Below, one piece after another: positions 17,501 through 26,929 of a stretch of 64,000 nt of DNA. Source of the DNA: SKZT01 sp964478625 (GTDB taxonomy: Bacteria > Desulfobacterota > Desulfobacteria > Desulfobacterales > SKZT01); contig CAYZJH010000001.1 of NCBI GenBank assembly GCA_964478625.1, positions 1-64,000 on the forward strand. The letters run 5' to 3'. A program made the translations under genes and the position numbers. Within the stretch, counting starts at the first letter, position 1. Every line of letters starts with the position of its first letter. A model generated the notes under the pieces. It searched no databases, was not told the origin of the DNA, and saw only the letters and a program-made list of their open reading frames with translations.

Positions 17501-18898
17501 ATGCTTATGGCAAATTCTATGTCATCCGAATCGGCGGAATCATCCTTGAAGCACAACAAGTCTGCTTTATTGTGGAATCAACTGATGAATGTCGAAAGTA
17601 GTGAATGGCGGCCGCTCATCTGGTCTTTCAGCTATTTTTTTGCTCTCCTCTGCGGATATTACATCATTCGCCCCATGCGCGATGAAATGGGAATTGCAGG
17701 AGGCGTGGAGCATCTTCAATGGATGTTCACCGGCACTTTCCTAGTGATGCTTTCCGTTGTCCCCCTTTTCGGATGGCTTGCAAGGCGATTTGCTCCACGA
17801 AAATTTCTTCCCTATGTTTATTATTTTTTCATCGTTAACCTTCTTGTATTTTACGGGCTATTTCGATCCGAACTAAACCATGTTTATGTAGCGCGCGCAT
17901 TTTTTATCTGGGCGAGCGTTTTCAATCTGTTTATCGTTTCGGTATTCTGGAGCTTTATGGCAGACATATTTTCCAACGCACAAGCCAAAAGATTGTTCGG
18001 GATCATCGCTGCAGGAGGCACCACCGGGGCCTTGGTGGGTCCGGCATTGACCGCTTCACTGGTACTTCGGTTGGGGCCTACAAACCTTCTGTTGCTCTCG
18101 GCAGCTTTCATGGGCTGGGCTGTTTTTTGTATTCATCGCCTGGTTGCATGGCAGCGGTCCTTGTACACGACTTCTGAAAAGGCCAATATGTCTGGACCCA
18201 CCAAAACAAATTTCCCTGATGATAATCCGGTGGGCGGAGGTGTGCTGGACGGAGTTCGCCTTGTTTTTCAATCTTCCTACCTGATCGGCATATGCCTTCT
18301 GATGCTTCTGTTTACCACCCTGGCCACTTTTTTATATTTTCAGCAAGCTTACATTATCCGGGAATACTTTGATGACCCTTCATTGCGAACTGCGCTTTTT
18401 GCCGCTATGGATTTTTCAGTCAACGGGCTGACTCTTGTCACCCAAATCTTTTTGACCAGTCGCCTTGTTCATCGCCTGGGTCTCGGATGGACCCTTGCCA
18501 TCATACCCTTTTTGCTTGTTGCCGGGTTTCTGGCATTGGGCCTGATGCCTGCTCTTTGGGTAATCGTTGCCGTTCAGGTTCTGCGTCGGGCAGGAAATTA
18601 TGCCATCATGCGGCCAAGTCGTGAAATGCTTTATGTGGTTTTAACCAAGAAGGAAAAATACAAAGCCAAAAATTTTATTGATACAGTGATTTATCGCGGA
18701 GGTGATGCTTTTAGCGCATGGGTTTATGCCGGAATGCTGGCCATCGGTCTTTCTGCGGCAGGCATTGCTCTGGCGGCCGTTCCCCTTGCATGCATCTGGG
18801 CATGGATTTCCTGGGGTCTCGGGAAACGACAGGAACAGATGGCCGCTTTAAACCCGAATCTTCACACGAAGCAAAGTGACAAGGAGGAAACCCTATGA
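17501..18898 (+). CDS. NTP/NDP exchange transporter-like (TLC/NTT) membrane protein
   Basis: 465 residues with about 11-12 membrane helices. The motif YYIIRPMRDEMGIAGG near residue 54 and the GGTTGALVGPALTASL segment resemble the bacterial relatives of ATP/ADP translocases (NTT/TLC, MFS-related). Free-living bacteria carry many such proteins, and their substrates are mostly unknown, so an ATP/ADP role should not be assumed. The ATG at 17507 fits the weak GAGG better than the one at 17501. The stop overlaps the start of the aldo/keto reductase by ATGA, so the two are co-translated. Confidence 0.75.
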   Translation: MLMANSMSSESAESSLKHNKSALLWNQLMNVESSEWRPLIWSFSYFFALLCGYYIIRPMRDEMGIAGGVEHLQWMFTGTFLVMLSVVPLFGWLARRFAPRKFLPYVYYFFIVNLLVFYGLFRSELNHVYVARAFFIWASVFNLFIVSVFWSFMADIFSNAQAKRLFGIIAAGGTTGALVGPALTASLVLRLGPTNLLLLSAAFMGWAVFCIHRLVAWQRSLYTTSEKANMSGPTKTNFPDDNPVGGGVLDGVRLVFQSSYLIGICLLMLLFTTLATFLYFQQAYIIREYFDDPSLRTALFAAMDFSVNGLTLVTQIFLTSRLVHRLGLGWTLAIIPFLLVAGFLALGLMPALWVIVAVQVLRRAGNYAIMRPSREMLYVVLTKKEKYKAKNFIDTVIYRGGDAFSAWVYAGMLAIGLSAAGIALAAVPLACIWAWISWGLGKRQEQMAALNPNLHTKQSDKEETL

Positions 18899-19830
18899 AC
18901 AATTATTCTATTGAGTTAACACGACGTGACTTTATTCTGGGTATGGGCGCTTTTTCTGCTGCCATGGTCCTATTCCCAAGGGATCTGATCGGCAAATCAC
19001 ATCAAGCGATTCAGCGTCCGATCCCTTCCTCTGGTGAGCTTCTTTCCGTCATGGGAATGGGAACCTCACGTACGTTCGATATCGAGGATGATCCGGTTGC
19101 CCAAAACCAACTAGCCGAGGTGGTAAGGATCTTTTTTGAAAAGGGTGGCAGGGTGATTGATTCGTCACCCATGTACGGACGTTCAGAATCGGTCGTGGGA
19201 GACCTGCTGAAAGCAACCGGCAAGAAGAATTCTGTATTTGCGGCAACAAAAGTCTGGACTGACGGCCGTCAAAACGGCATTGCACAGATGCAGGATTCTT
19301 TCAAGCGGATGGGGGTTGAGGTCATGGACCTGATGCAGATTCACAACCTGCGTGACTGGCAAACTCACCTTCAAGTCTTAAAAGAGTGGAAACAGAAGGG
19401 TCTTATCCGTTACATCGGCATTACGACCTCACACGGCCGTGACCATGAAGCACTTGAGGAGATCATGAAAAAAGAGGACCTGGATTTCGTTCAGTTCACC
19501 TACAACCTGGAAGATCGCATTGTTGAAAAAAGCCTTCTACCGCTGGCTTCTGACCGGGGCATCGCCACCCTCATTAATCGTCCTTTTCAACGTGGTGATT
19601 TGTTTCGGAAAATCAGAGGCAAAAACCTTCCGGATTGGAGCGCAGAATTTGATTGCACCAGCTGGGGCCAGTATTTCTTGAAATTTATCCTCGCCCACCC
19701 TGCAGTTACCTGTGTGATTCCCGCCACATCCAAAGTTCACCATATGAAAGATAATATGGGTGCGGGGTTCGGCCGTTTGCCGGATGAAGCAATGCGTCAG
19801 CGCATGATCGCACATTATGATTCGTTGTAG
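18895..19830 (+). CDS. Tat-exported aldo/keto reductase
   Basis: 311 residues. The N-terminus carries a twin-arginine signal (T-R-R-D-F-I-L-G-M-G, residues 9-18, followed by a hydrophobic stretch). The rest is an AKR barrel: VIDSSPMYGRSESVVGDLL contains the D and Y of the catalytic tetrad, with K in ATKVW and H in LMQIHNL. Family enzymes reduce carbonyls with NAD(P)H. Export of a nicotinamide-dependent enzyme is unusual, although such Tat-type AKRs are known in several phyla. Coupled to the NTT-like gene upstream. Confidence 0.85.
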   Translation: MNNYSIELTRRDFILGMGAFSAAMVLFPRDLIGKSHQAIQRPIPSSGELLSVMGMGTSRTFDIEDDPVAQNQLAEVVRIFFEKGGRVIDSSPMYGRSESVVGDLLKATGKKNSVFAATKVWTDGRQNGIAQMQDSFKRMGVEVMDLMQIHNLRDWQTHLQVLKEWKQKGLIRYIGITTSHGRDHEALEEIMKKEDLDFVQFTYNLEDRIVEKSLLPLASDRGIATLINRPFQRGDLFRKIRGKNLPDWSAEFDCTSWGQYFLKFILAHPAVTCVIPATSKVHHMKDNMGAGFGRLPDEAMRQRMIAHYDSL

Positions 19831-19901
19831 GAAAATATCGCGTTCACTTTCTAAGAGCACGACAGACAATTGGAAACAGGTCGGTTTTTCCGGATACCGG
19901 A

Positions 19902-20558
19902 TCAAGTCCGCAATAAGGAAGATTTCTGGACTTTCAGGTTAACAGCACCAAGAATATAAAGCTCCGGTTCATCCACAAATGTTTGAATATCAAGTCCAAA
20001 CGGTTGCAGCAGATTTTCAGCCTCGGATTTATCGGGGAACTCATCCAGAGGATAAGGAGCGGTCCGTTGTAATTTTTTTACAAATGATTTGCCTAATGGA
20101 TGACTGATCACCAAGCGGCCACCGGTTTTCATCAACCTGGATATATTTTTAAATGCTCCTTCTTTGTCCGCAATATTGGGATAGCAAGCATTGACGAAAA
20201 CAACGTCAATACTTGCTCCGGGCAAATTGAGATCTTTGATGTCCGTTCTGATAGTGATCACATCAGGATAGTTTTTATTGAGTTGCCCGAGCATTTTTTC
20301 TGAAAGATCGCATGCAAAAATGAGGGAGGGATTGTACTGTTGAATGATGGGTATAAGAATACCCGTTCCTGAGCCCACATCAAGCACGGTATTCTCCTGT
20401 TCAATTTTTCCCTCAGACACAATTTTTTCCAACCTCTCAGGAACCCCTTCGGGCAAAGGAGGTTCAAAGAGGTGAAACATCTTATTAAAATACTGCCGCT
20501 GTGTCAGGTTGATGCGGTTGATTTCATTCCTGGATGGCTTTTTAAATTTCATGGTCAT
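19902..20558 (-). CDS. Class I SAM-dependent methyltransferase
   Basis: 218 residues. Motif I is V-L-D-V-G-S-G-T-G-I-L (about 60-70), followed by the acidic ACDLS strand end and D-V-V-F-V-N-A-C-Y-P-N at the motif IV position, then the GGRLVISHP strand. This is a generic UbiE/Methyltransf_11 fold; no substrate can be read from it. It faces the aldo/keto reductase convergently, with about 70 bp between the stops and no clear terminator. Confidence 0.85.
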   Translation of the reverse strand: MTMKFKKPSRNEINRINLTQRQYFNKMFHLFEPPLPEGVPERLEKIVSEGKIEQENTVLDVGSGTGILIPIIQQYNPSLIFACDLSEKMLGQLNKNYPDVITIRTDIKDLNLPGASIDVVFVNACYPNIADKEGAFKNISRLMKTGGRLVISHPLGKSFVKKLQRTAPYPLDEFPDKSEAENLLQPFGLDIQTFVDEPELYILGAVNLKVQKSSLLRT

Positions 20559-21328
20559 TGTCTCACCATTTACCCCGTAAATTCTGTTAGTTAGTATCTG
20601 AACGAAACTCCCCTCCCATTGGGCTAATCATAATACACAACTGACATAAGGGTCTTTTTAACAGCTTGAATATGTTTGTATTTTTAAAAAGAGCATATTT
20701 CAATAATAAGAAATTTTAAATCTATTGGTCAAAATGAAAATTAGAATTTCGGCATGTTATGACCTTCTTCATTATCACGAGAATATCAGGTTTAGTATAG
20801 CGGGAGAAAAAGTAGGTATTGGCGTTAAGCAAAAGCTTATTGGAGAGGGAGAGGATCAGATAGTGCGTTGATATTCTTTTCCCACTCTGCCCCTCCCCCG
20901 CCAGGAGGCATAATAGACTTTTCCTTCAGGCAATAGTCAAACCAAGCAGTTGATTACTGATAAAATTTTTTTTTTCAAGGTGTAAAAAAATATTAATTAT
21001 TCAGGTTTCATAAGGACGATATTTTTTCGGAATTTTTTTTCCACCAGTATTCACCGGTATTGTATTCGCGTTTTTTCTAATATCGAAAAGGTGGCATGAA
21101 CTTTGTAAATAGCAATCTTCGAACTTTCCTGAATAAGGTGGTTGGAAAAAATCCTTTCAAAATGAAAGGGACATCCGCTCATACAAAAATTTAAATTTTC
21201 CCGGAAAATACATTTTCATAATCCGTAAACAACCGTCTTTTTAATAAGGAGGATACAACCGCAAACCATTTACATACTGTAAATTCCGATACTGACCAAT
21301 ACAAGTTTGAGAATAAGGAGAACCAATC
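20559..21328. other. Intergenic gap of 770 bp, the longest in the window
   Basis: AT-rich. It holds a possible sigma-54 promoter at 21092-21107 for the downstream operon. A 45-codon frame (20734-20871) has no ribosome site and I do not support it. The segment 20840-20935 is G/C-richer with purine runs but shows no tRNA or known ncRNA fold to the eye. A small RNA or a decayed gene could be hidden here. Confidence 0.45.
21092..21107 (+). promoter_or_regulatory. Possible sigma-54 (-24/-12) promoter
   Basis: TGGCATGAACTTTGTA matches the -24 GG with 10 bp before the -12 element, where GT replaces the consensus GC. It lies about 220 bp upstream of the REC-CBS gene and points towards it. No enhancer-binding protein is encoded nearby. 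Confidence 0.4.
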
Positions 21329-22243
21329 ATGACAAAAAAAATAAAAGTAATGATGGTAGACGACGAAACAAGATTTCGTGAAGTGACCTCAACACTGCTG
21401 AACAAGAAAGGATTTGAAACCACCATCGCCGCAAGCGGTGAGGAGGCGATCAGTATCATAGAGAAAAATCCCCAGGATGTTGTTGTTCTGGATGTAAAAA
21501 TGGGGGGCATGGATGGACACGCAACCCTGGCAGAAATTAAAAAAATCGCTCCTGAAACTCAGGTGATCATGCTCACCGGGCATGGGAATCTCGAATCCGC
21601 CGTCAGTTCACGTGACCTGGCCGCATTTGATTATTTGAACAAACCCTGCGACATCGATCTTCTTGCCATAAAAATCAACGAAGCCTATGCCGTCAGGGAA
21701 AGCAAAGTGCATCGGCCTGAAAAAAAGGTTAAGGATATCATGACGGGCATCGAAAACTACTCGTCCGTATCCGTAAACACCACTGTACGGGAAGCTATCC
21801 TTCAGCTCATGAACTCTCTCACCGAGCTTGTTTCAAGCAGCCGGATCCGTGAAGCAGGGCACCGGTCGTTGCTTGTTTTCGATGAAAACAAAAATCTGCT
21901 CGGATTGCTGAGTATTAAGGACCTAATCAAAGGAGTGAGACCGTTTTATCTGGCACTTCCTCAATCCTCGATGGCTGAAAGCGTCCGTTTTTCCCATGTG
22001 ATGACCGGGGGCTGGGACGGCCTCTTTACCATTCAGCTAAAGAACCTCGCTGATAAAAAGGTCGGAGAACTCACCCTGGAACCCACGCCAATGATCGATG
22101 AAAATGCAAATCTTATGGAGGTGGCTGAAATGCTCTTTAAAAACAGGCAGACACGCCTCATCGTCACCTCCGGGAAAAAAGCGGTCGGCATTTTGAGGGA
22201 GCAAGATCTTTTCTTTGAAATCGTCAATATTATCACCAGATAA
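21329..22243 (+). CDS. Response regulator receiver protein with CBS domain pair
   Basis: 304 residues. The N-terminal REC domain (1-120) has the acidic pair V-D-D near 10-12, the phospho-acceptor Asp in V-V-L-D-V-K-M (about 55), T in M-L-T-G-H-G and K in L-N-K-P. Residues 135-304 form two CBS motifs (VKDIMTGIENYSSVSV and VGELTLEPTPMID), which usually sense adenine nucleotides. There is no DNA-binding domain. It lies 17 bp upstream of the SLC13 transporter, a pairing frequent in Desulfobacterota, so it may control that transporter post-translationally. No histidine kinase is adjacent. Confidence 0.88.
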   Translation: MTKKIKVMMVDDETRFREVTSTLLNKKGFETTIAASGEEAISIIEKNPQDVVVLDVKMGGMDGHATLAEIKKIAPETQVIMLTGHGNLESAVSSRDLAAFDYLNKPCDIDLLAIKINEAYAVRESKVHRPEKKVKDIMTGIENYSSVSVNTTVREAILQLMNSLTELVSSSRIREAGHRSLLVFDENKNLLGLLSIKDLIKGVRPFYLALPQSSMAESVRFSHVMTGGWDGLFTIQLKNLADKKVGELTLEPTPMIDENANLMEVAEMLFKNRQTRLIVTSGKKAVGILREQDLFFEIVNIITR

Positions 22244-22260
22244 TTTTTCAGGAGGATGAA

Positions 22261-23754
22261 ATGACTACAGATATAGATATTGCAAAACACGCGGAAGAGG
22301 GCGGAACAGAGCAAAGTCAGCAATACATTATTAAATGGCTTATCATATCACTTGCCGTGGGATTAATTATCTGGCTGCTTCCCACACCGGAAGGCTTAGG
22401 CACAAGGGGCCATGCCTTTCTGGCAATGCTGGCGACGGTGGTCATCCTCTGGACCACAGAAGCCCTTCCCATCGGTGTCACTTCCATCGGGGTCGGATGC
22501 GCATTGATCCTGTTCAACATCCAGTCAGCCAAGAATGCCTGGGAACCCTATGCCAACAGGTCCGTCGTCTTTGTATTTTTTATCATCATGCTGGGGGTGA
22601 TACTTGGGCAGACCACTATTCCGCAAAGATTGATGAACTATATCCTGAAACTCGGCGGCCGGAGTGTCATTCGCCTCAGTTTTGTTCTCTGCATGGGAGC
22701 GACTTTTCTGGCGGCATGGACCCACGATGCCACCATTACCATTATTCTGCTCTACGCCATTTTGCCCATGTTCCTGAAAATGGGGATTACACCGGAAAAG
22801 AGCAATAATTTTGCCAAGCACTTCATGTTTGTCATACCGATGGGCTCAGCCTGCGGAGGAGGTGCGACATTTCTCGGAAGCGGCCGGTCTCCGGCGTCGG
22901 TGGAAATGCTTGCCCAGCTCACCGGATACACCATCGGCTTTAATGAGTACATGCTTTACCAGTTCGTACCTTCAATGTTCCTCGGTGTGGCCACATGGCT
23001 GACGTGTATGATTATTTATCCGCCCAAGATCAAGGAACTTCCGGGGGAAATAGCCATTGAAAAACTGCCTGACATGACAAGAAATGAAAAAATACTCTCC
23101 TGGCTCCTTACGGCGACATTTATTGTGTGGTTTTTGACGGATTGGACCGGAGTCCACATCACCGTCGCCGGCGGCCTGTTTATCGTCGTATGCATGGCTT
23201 TCAAGGTTGTGGACTGGAAACGATGCCTGGCGGAATATCCCTGGAACCCTATTATGGTCTTCGGTGCGGGATTTTCCCTGGGTGTGGCCATGCTGGATAG
23301 CGGCGCTGGGAAATGGCTTGCTTCCCAGATATTTCCCATCTTCGTCGGTTCCTCCTGGCCTGTGGTTGCCGCCGGAGCATCCTGGATCAGTGCGGTTATC
23401 ACCAGTTTCATGGCCAATGCGGCAGCCACCACGCTGCTGGTTCCGGTGGTGGTCCCCATGGCGGATATGGCCGGAACTCCATCTGTACCCATCGCCATGT
23501 CCGTGCCTTTGGCCACCACCTTTGTCATGCTGGTCATCGGATGCCCTCCGACCCTGATCGCATACGGGTTTGGGTACTTCTCCCAATGGGAGGCTTTCAA
23601 ACTTTTATTCGTCCGATCATTTCTGGGAATCATCATTCTCAGTATCTGCATGGCCGTATGGTATCCCCTGGTTGGAATGCCCGGAAACGTTGATATGATG
23701 AAAACGCCGGCGAAGTTAACCATGTCGGGTTATGAACTTGTGGTACCAAAATGA
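22261..23754 (+). CDS. SLC13/DASS-family sodium:anion symporter
   Basis: 497 residues with about 12 membrane helices and a clear AGGAGG-type ribosome site. FLGSGRSPASVEML and MANAAATTLLVPVV are the re-entrant-loop substrate motifs of the divalent-anion:sodium symporters, which carry dicarboxylates, citrate, sulfate or phosphate. In a putative sulfate reducer sulfate is possible, but the substrate cannot be fixed from sequence. Co-transcribed with the REC-CBS gene and ended by the hairpin at 23809. Confidence 0.9.
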   Translation: MTTDIDIAKHAEEGGTEQSQQYIIKWLIISLAVGLIIWLLPTPEGLGTRGHAFLAMLATVVILWTTEALPIGVTSIGVGCALILFNIQSAKNAWEPYANRSVVFVFFIIMLGVILGQTTIPQRLMNYILKLGGRSVIRLSFVLCMGATFLAAWTHDATITIILLYAILPMFLKMGITPEKSNNFAKHFMFVIPMGSACGGGATFLGSGRSPASVEMLAQLTGYTIGFNEYMLYQFVPSMFLGVATWLTCMIIYPPKIKELPGEIAIEKLPDMTRNEKILSWLLTATFIVWFLTDWTGVHITVAGGLFIVVCMAFKVVDWKRCLAEYPWNPIMVFGAGFSLGVAMLDSGAGKWLASQIFPIFVGSSWPVVAAGASWISAVITSFMANAAATTLLVPVVVPMADMAGTPSVPIAMSVPLATTFVMLVIGCPPTLIAYGFGYFSQWEAFKLLFVRSFLGIIILSICMAVWYPLVGMPGNVDMMKTPAKLTMSGYELVVPK

Positions 23755-23808
23755 CAACTGGATTTTCTCAAATAACCCGCACATAGATATCGCTGAGCAT
23801 CAAAACAG

Positions 23809-23841
23809 ATCCGGCCGGCCATTTTAAATGACCGGCCGGAT
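23809..23841 (+). terminator. Strong GC hairpin after the SLC13 gene
   Basis: ATCCGGCCGG (23809-23818) pairs perfectly with CCGGCCGGAT (23832-23841), and CATTT/AAATG extends the stem inward. A T-rich stretch (CTTTCTTTTTTCC) follows about 12 bases later, so termination efficiency may depend on spacing. Confidence 0.65.
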
Positions 23842-23863
23842 TCAAATGAACCTTTCTTTTTTC

Positions 23864-23983
23864 CTACCACACCCCTGCCACAGGACGATCATTGGATGAG
23901 CCAAAAGGCTCTGCACAGATATCGGTTCCGCATCCATCCCAATCACCCACAAGCGGCAAGTCGCTTATTGAGCCAAATACGGC
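23864..23983 (-). pseudogene. Relic of the C-terminal repeat region of a secreted S8 protease
   Basis: A 39-residue open stretch ending in a stop reads ...LPLVGDWDGCGTDIC... and then ...RPVAGVW. This is the V-G-D-W-D-G-x-G-x-x-D repeat found near the C-termini of some secreted subtilases and surface proteins. A TAG codon lies directly upstream in frame. Being just downstream of the 24000-24416 frame on the same strand, it is most simply the far end of the same protease gene after an internal deletion. Confidence 0.5.
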
Positions 23984-23999
23984 CTAGCATCCGCCAGCA

Positions 24000-24416
24000 T
24001 TACATCCGCTCAGATATGCGATCTTCCTCGACACTGACAACAAGCCCGGAGGTCCCTAATATTGCCAACGCATGAATTCCAGCTTCAATGGCTACAAATG
24101 GAATTGTCGCAAACCGGCGAATCACCCGATACCGTATGTTGTCCAATTCTTTGAAAAGACGGTCCTGGGCATGTGTAATTCCTCTACGCTGGGAGGCAAC
24201 AGCATCGGAGGTTTTCATTTCACCCTCCGGCTTGAAAGGTTCCCTGATATGAACGATCACACGCACGGTTCCTTCCACTTGAGCTTTCAAGAGCAATTCT
24301 TCAGAAATAACGGATTCCAAAGTATTTTGGGCAAAAATATTTGTCGCCCAGAAAATCCCCATGAATACCAGAATCATAATCCAATATAGACTGGCTGATC
24401 GCCTGGTCCTTCCCAT
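24000..24416 (-). CDS. Secreted propeptide-like (inhibitor I9) fragment of an S8 serine protease
   Basis: 138 residues from ATG 24416 (AAAGGAG upstream). A signal peptide (about 1-30, ending IFAQ) is followed by VRVIVHIREPFKPEG, AQDRLFKELDNIRYRVIRRF, IPFVAIEAG and VSVEEDRIS. This is the standard pro-domain of family S8 subtilases in Deltaproteobacteria, which is normally followed by the catalytic domain. Here the frame stops at once after DRISERM. It is either a truncated, dead protease or a free-standing secreted protease inhibitor; I favour truncation because repeat debris follows. Confidence 0.7.
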   Translation of the reverse strand: MGRTRRSASLYWIMILVFMGIFWATNIFAQNTLESVISEELLLKAQVEGTVRVIVHIREPFKPEGEMKTSDAVASQRRGITHAQDRLFKELDNIRYRVIRRFATIPFVAIEAGIHALAILGTSGLVVSVEEDRISERM

Positions 24417-24673
24417 CGAGAACTCCTTTCCTAAGGTGATTATGTGGAGGAAACGGTGCTGACTTTTACCTGATCCTAACCCTTTTCTAACAATTTCTGA
24501 ATAAATGATGGAAGATCTCAAATTTATGGTCTATTATCAAAACTCTGATGTTAAATCAGATGGTCGCTATAGACCGCTTATTTGATATATATGACAAATG
24601 ATTTGGTAAAATCAAAATAAAAACCGGTTAAATCGTTTTCAGACCGCAAATTGATTTTGAACCAGAGGATTGA

Positions 24674-26929
24674 ATGGAAATTTATGTTTTTATAGTGGGT
24701 ATCCTTTTTGTTTTTGCAACTGTTGATTTGATGGTCGGAGTCAGCAATGATGCTGTAAACTTTCTCAACTCATCCGTTGGATCACGCGTGGCACCTCGTC
24801 GTATTATCCTGATCGTTGCCAGCTTAGGCATTTTGGCAGGAGTTACATTTTCCAGCGGAATGATGGAAGTCGCCCGGAAAGGTATTTTCCATCCACGGTA
24901 TTTCACCATGCCCGATCTTATGATCATCTTTCTTGCCGTAATGATCACTGATGTCCTTCTGCTGGATCTCTTCAATACTTTCGGACTTCCGACGTCCACA
25001 ACCGTATCCATTGTTTTTGAACTACTCGGCGCGTCTGTAGCCATTTCCATAGCCACCATACTGCAGAGTCAACAAAGCCTCTTGTTGATTGCAGAATATA
25101 TCAATACCGGCAAAGCACTCGCCATTATTTCAGGGATATTGCTATCCGTAGGGATCGCCTTTTTCTGCGGTGCTGTGGCCCAATTTGCCACCCGCTTGCT
25201 GTTTACCTTTCATTTTGAGGCAAGAATTCGCCGATGGGGGGGGTTATGGGGTGGATTGGCCCTTTCCATGATCGGCTATTTCATTCTGATCAAAGGAGCA
25301 ACCGGTGCCTCGTTTTTAACACCCGAAACTGTGGGCTGGATCAAAACCCATACCTGGACCATAATTCTCAGCAGCTTTATTTTCTTCACTCTGTTTTTTC
25401 AGCTGTTACTGATTTTTAGCCGTATTAACATTTTAAAACCCATCGTTTTAACCGGCACCTTTGCACTGGCCATGTCCTTTGCAGCCAACGATCTTGTCAA
25501 TTTTATCGGGGTACCCCTTGCCGGATTTCATGCTTTTTCTCTGGCACAGGCAACCGGAAACCCGTTAACCGCATCCATGGCACCACTTGAAAAATCCCTC
25601 CATACGAGTACTCTGTTTCTCCTTGCAGCCGGTGCCGTCATGGTCACCACTCTCTGGTTTTCTCGAAAAGCCCAAACCGTTACCCGGACAGAGGTTAACC
25701 TGGGGCGACAGAAAGAAGGGATAGAACGTTTCGATTCCTCCTCTCATTTGTCAAGAATCATTGTTCGCATGTTTTTAAGAATATTCGATATTTTTTATAT
25801 GGTATGTCCCGATTCAATAAGACGTTGGGTTCGCAAAAGGCTCAATGCAGAAGGGTATCAGCCGGCCCCGGGGTTTGACGGGAAAGTACCCGAATTTGAC
25901 CTGCTAAGAGCCAGTGTGAATCTGATGGTTGCCAGCGCTCTGGTCTCATGGGCAACCAGCATGAAACTTCCGTTATCCACAACCTATGTCACTTTTATGG
26001 TGGCCATGGGCACATCCCTTTCCGATCAGGCATGGGGTCTGGACAGTGCGGTGTATAGGGTCACCGGAGTTCTTGCAGTTGTGGGAGGATGGTTTTTTAC
26101 CGCGTTTATGGCTTTTACGGTATCCCTTATCTGCGCATTTGCAATTTTCTATTTAAAGAGTGTTGCGATTGTCGCCTTGATGGGTATTGTTGTCCTGTTG
26201 ATTATTCGTAATTTCAGAATTCATCAGAACCGGGAAAAAACCACCAAAGAACTGGAACTGCTGGATCTGAAGCGTGTCACAGATGCTCAATATGCGATCC
26301 GCACCTGTTTTGAACACAGTGGTCTTTTTCTATCCAAAGTTTTGGAAAATCTGAGTGAATGTTTTGAAGGCATCCTGACCCAGGATCGCCGGTTGCTGAA
26401 GCAGCTTCGCCGGGAAACAAGCAGCATGCAAAAATGGTCTAATGTTATCGTTGCCAATATATTCAAAACCCTACGGCTGTTGAGGCGAAGGGAATCCAAA
26501 GATGCCGATAAATATTCCTATGTGGTTTATGCCCTTCAGGAAATTTCCGAAAGTATGCGGGATTTGATTTTAAGATGCCATGTCCACACCTCGAATCAAC
26601 ACTCCGGGTTGCTTCCGGCTCAAAAGAAAGAACTTCAGCAGGTACGAAAATGCATGGAGGCTCTTCTTATTCAAACCGCAAGAATTCTCAAAAACCGCGA
26701 ACCATTCGAGTATCGGGATGTGGCAGCCCATTATGTCGACCTTAAAAGTTTTATCGATCAATATGACCGCAGCCAAATTGAACGGATTCGAAGTGGTGAA
26801 TCTAAAACGCGGCTGAGCATCCTGTTTTATGGTATCACCAATGCCTGCCTTAAAATCAGTGAACAAACTCTCCACCTGCTGAATATTTTTCAGGAAACTC
26901 TGAAACCGGAGACCGAAAATGAAAAATAA
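24674..26929 (+). CDS. PiT-family phosphate transporter with C-terminal PhoU-like domain
   Basis: 751 residues. The N-terminal 500 or so hold about 10-11 membrane helices with the duplicated PiT signature: GVSNDAVNFLNSSVGSRVA (residues 22-40) and the second AANDLVNFIGVPLAGF near 275-290, plus T-F-G-L-P-T-S-T-T-V. The last 220 residues are helical and soluble, resembling PhoU/DUF47 regulators that in other genomes are separate. The predicted role is low-affinity inorganic phosphate (or sulfate) uptake with ion coupling. The end overlaps pepD by 11 bp. Confidence 0.88.
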   Translation: MEIYVFIVGILFVFATVDLMVGVSNDAVNFLNSSVGSRVAPRRIILIVASLGILAGVTFSSGMMEVARKGIFHPRYFTMPDLMIIFLAVMITDVLLLDLFNTFGLPTSTTVSIVFELLGASVAISIATILQSQQSLLLIAEYINTGKALAIISGILLSVGIAFFCGAVAQFATRLLFTFHFEARIRRWGGLWGGLALSMIGYFILIKGATGASFLTPETVGWIKTHTWTIILSSFIFFTLFFQLLLIFSRINILKPIVLTGTFALAMSFAANDLVNFIGVPLAGFHAFSLAQATGNPLTASMAPLEKSLHTSTLFLLAAGAVMVTTLWFSRKAQTVTRTEVNLGRQKEGIERFDSSSHLSRIIVRMFLRIFDIFYMVCPDSIRRWVRKRLNAEGYQPAPGFDGKVPEFDLLRASVNLMVASALVSWATSMKLPLSTTYVTFMVAMGTSLSDQAWGLDSAVYRVTGVLAVVGGWFFTAFMAFTVSLICAFAIFYLKSVAIVALMGIVVLLIIRNFRIHQNREKTTKELELLDLKRVTDAQYAIRTCFEHSGLFLSKVLENLSECFEGILTQDRRLLKQLRRETSSMQKWSNVIVANIFKTLRLLRRRESKDADKYSYVVYALQEISESMRDLILRCHVHTSNQHSGLLPAQKKELQQVRKCMEALLIQTARILKNREPFEYRDVAAHYVDLKSFIDQYDRSQIERIRSGESKTRLSILFYGITNACLKISEQTLHLLNIFQETLKPETENEK

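Noticed and set aside
20734..20871. 45-codon frame in the 770-bp gap
   Set aside because: No ribosome site and no recognisable sequence.
22972..23723. Two long minus-strand frames inside the SLC13 gene
   Set aside because: Antisense shadows of a GC-richer membrane protein gene with Gly/His/Arg-rich composition.
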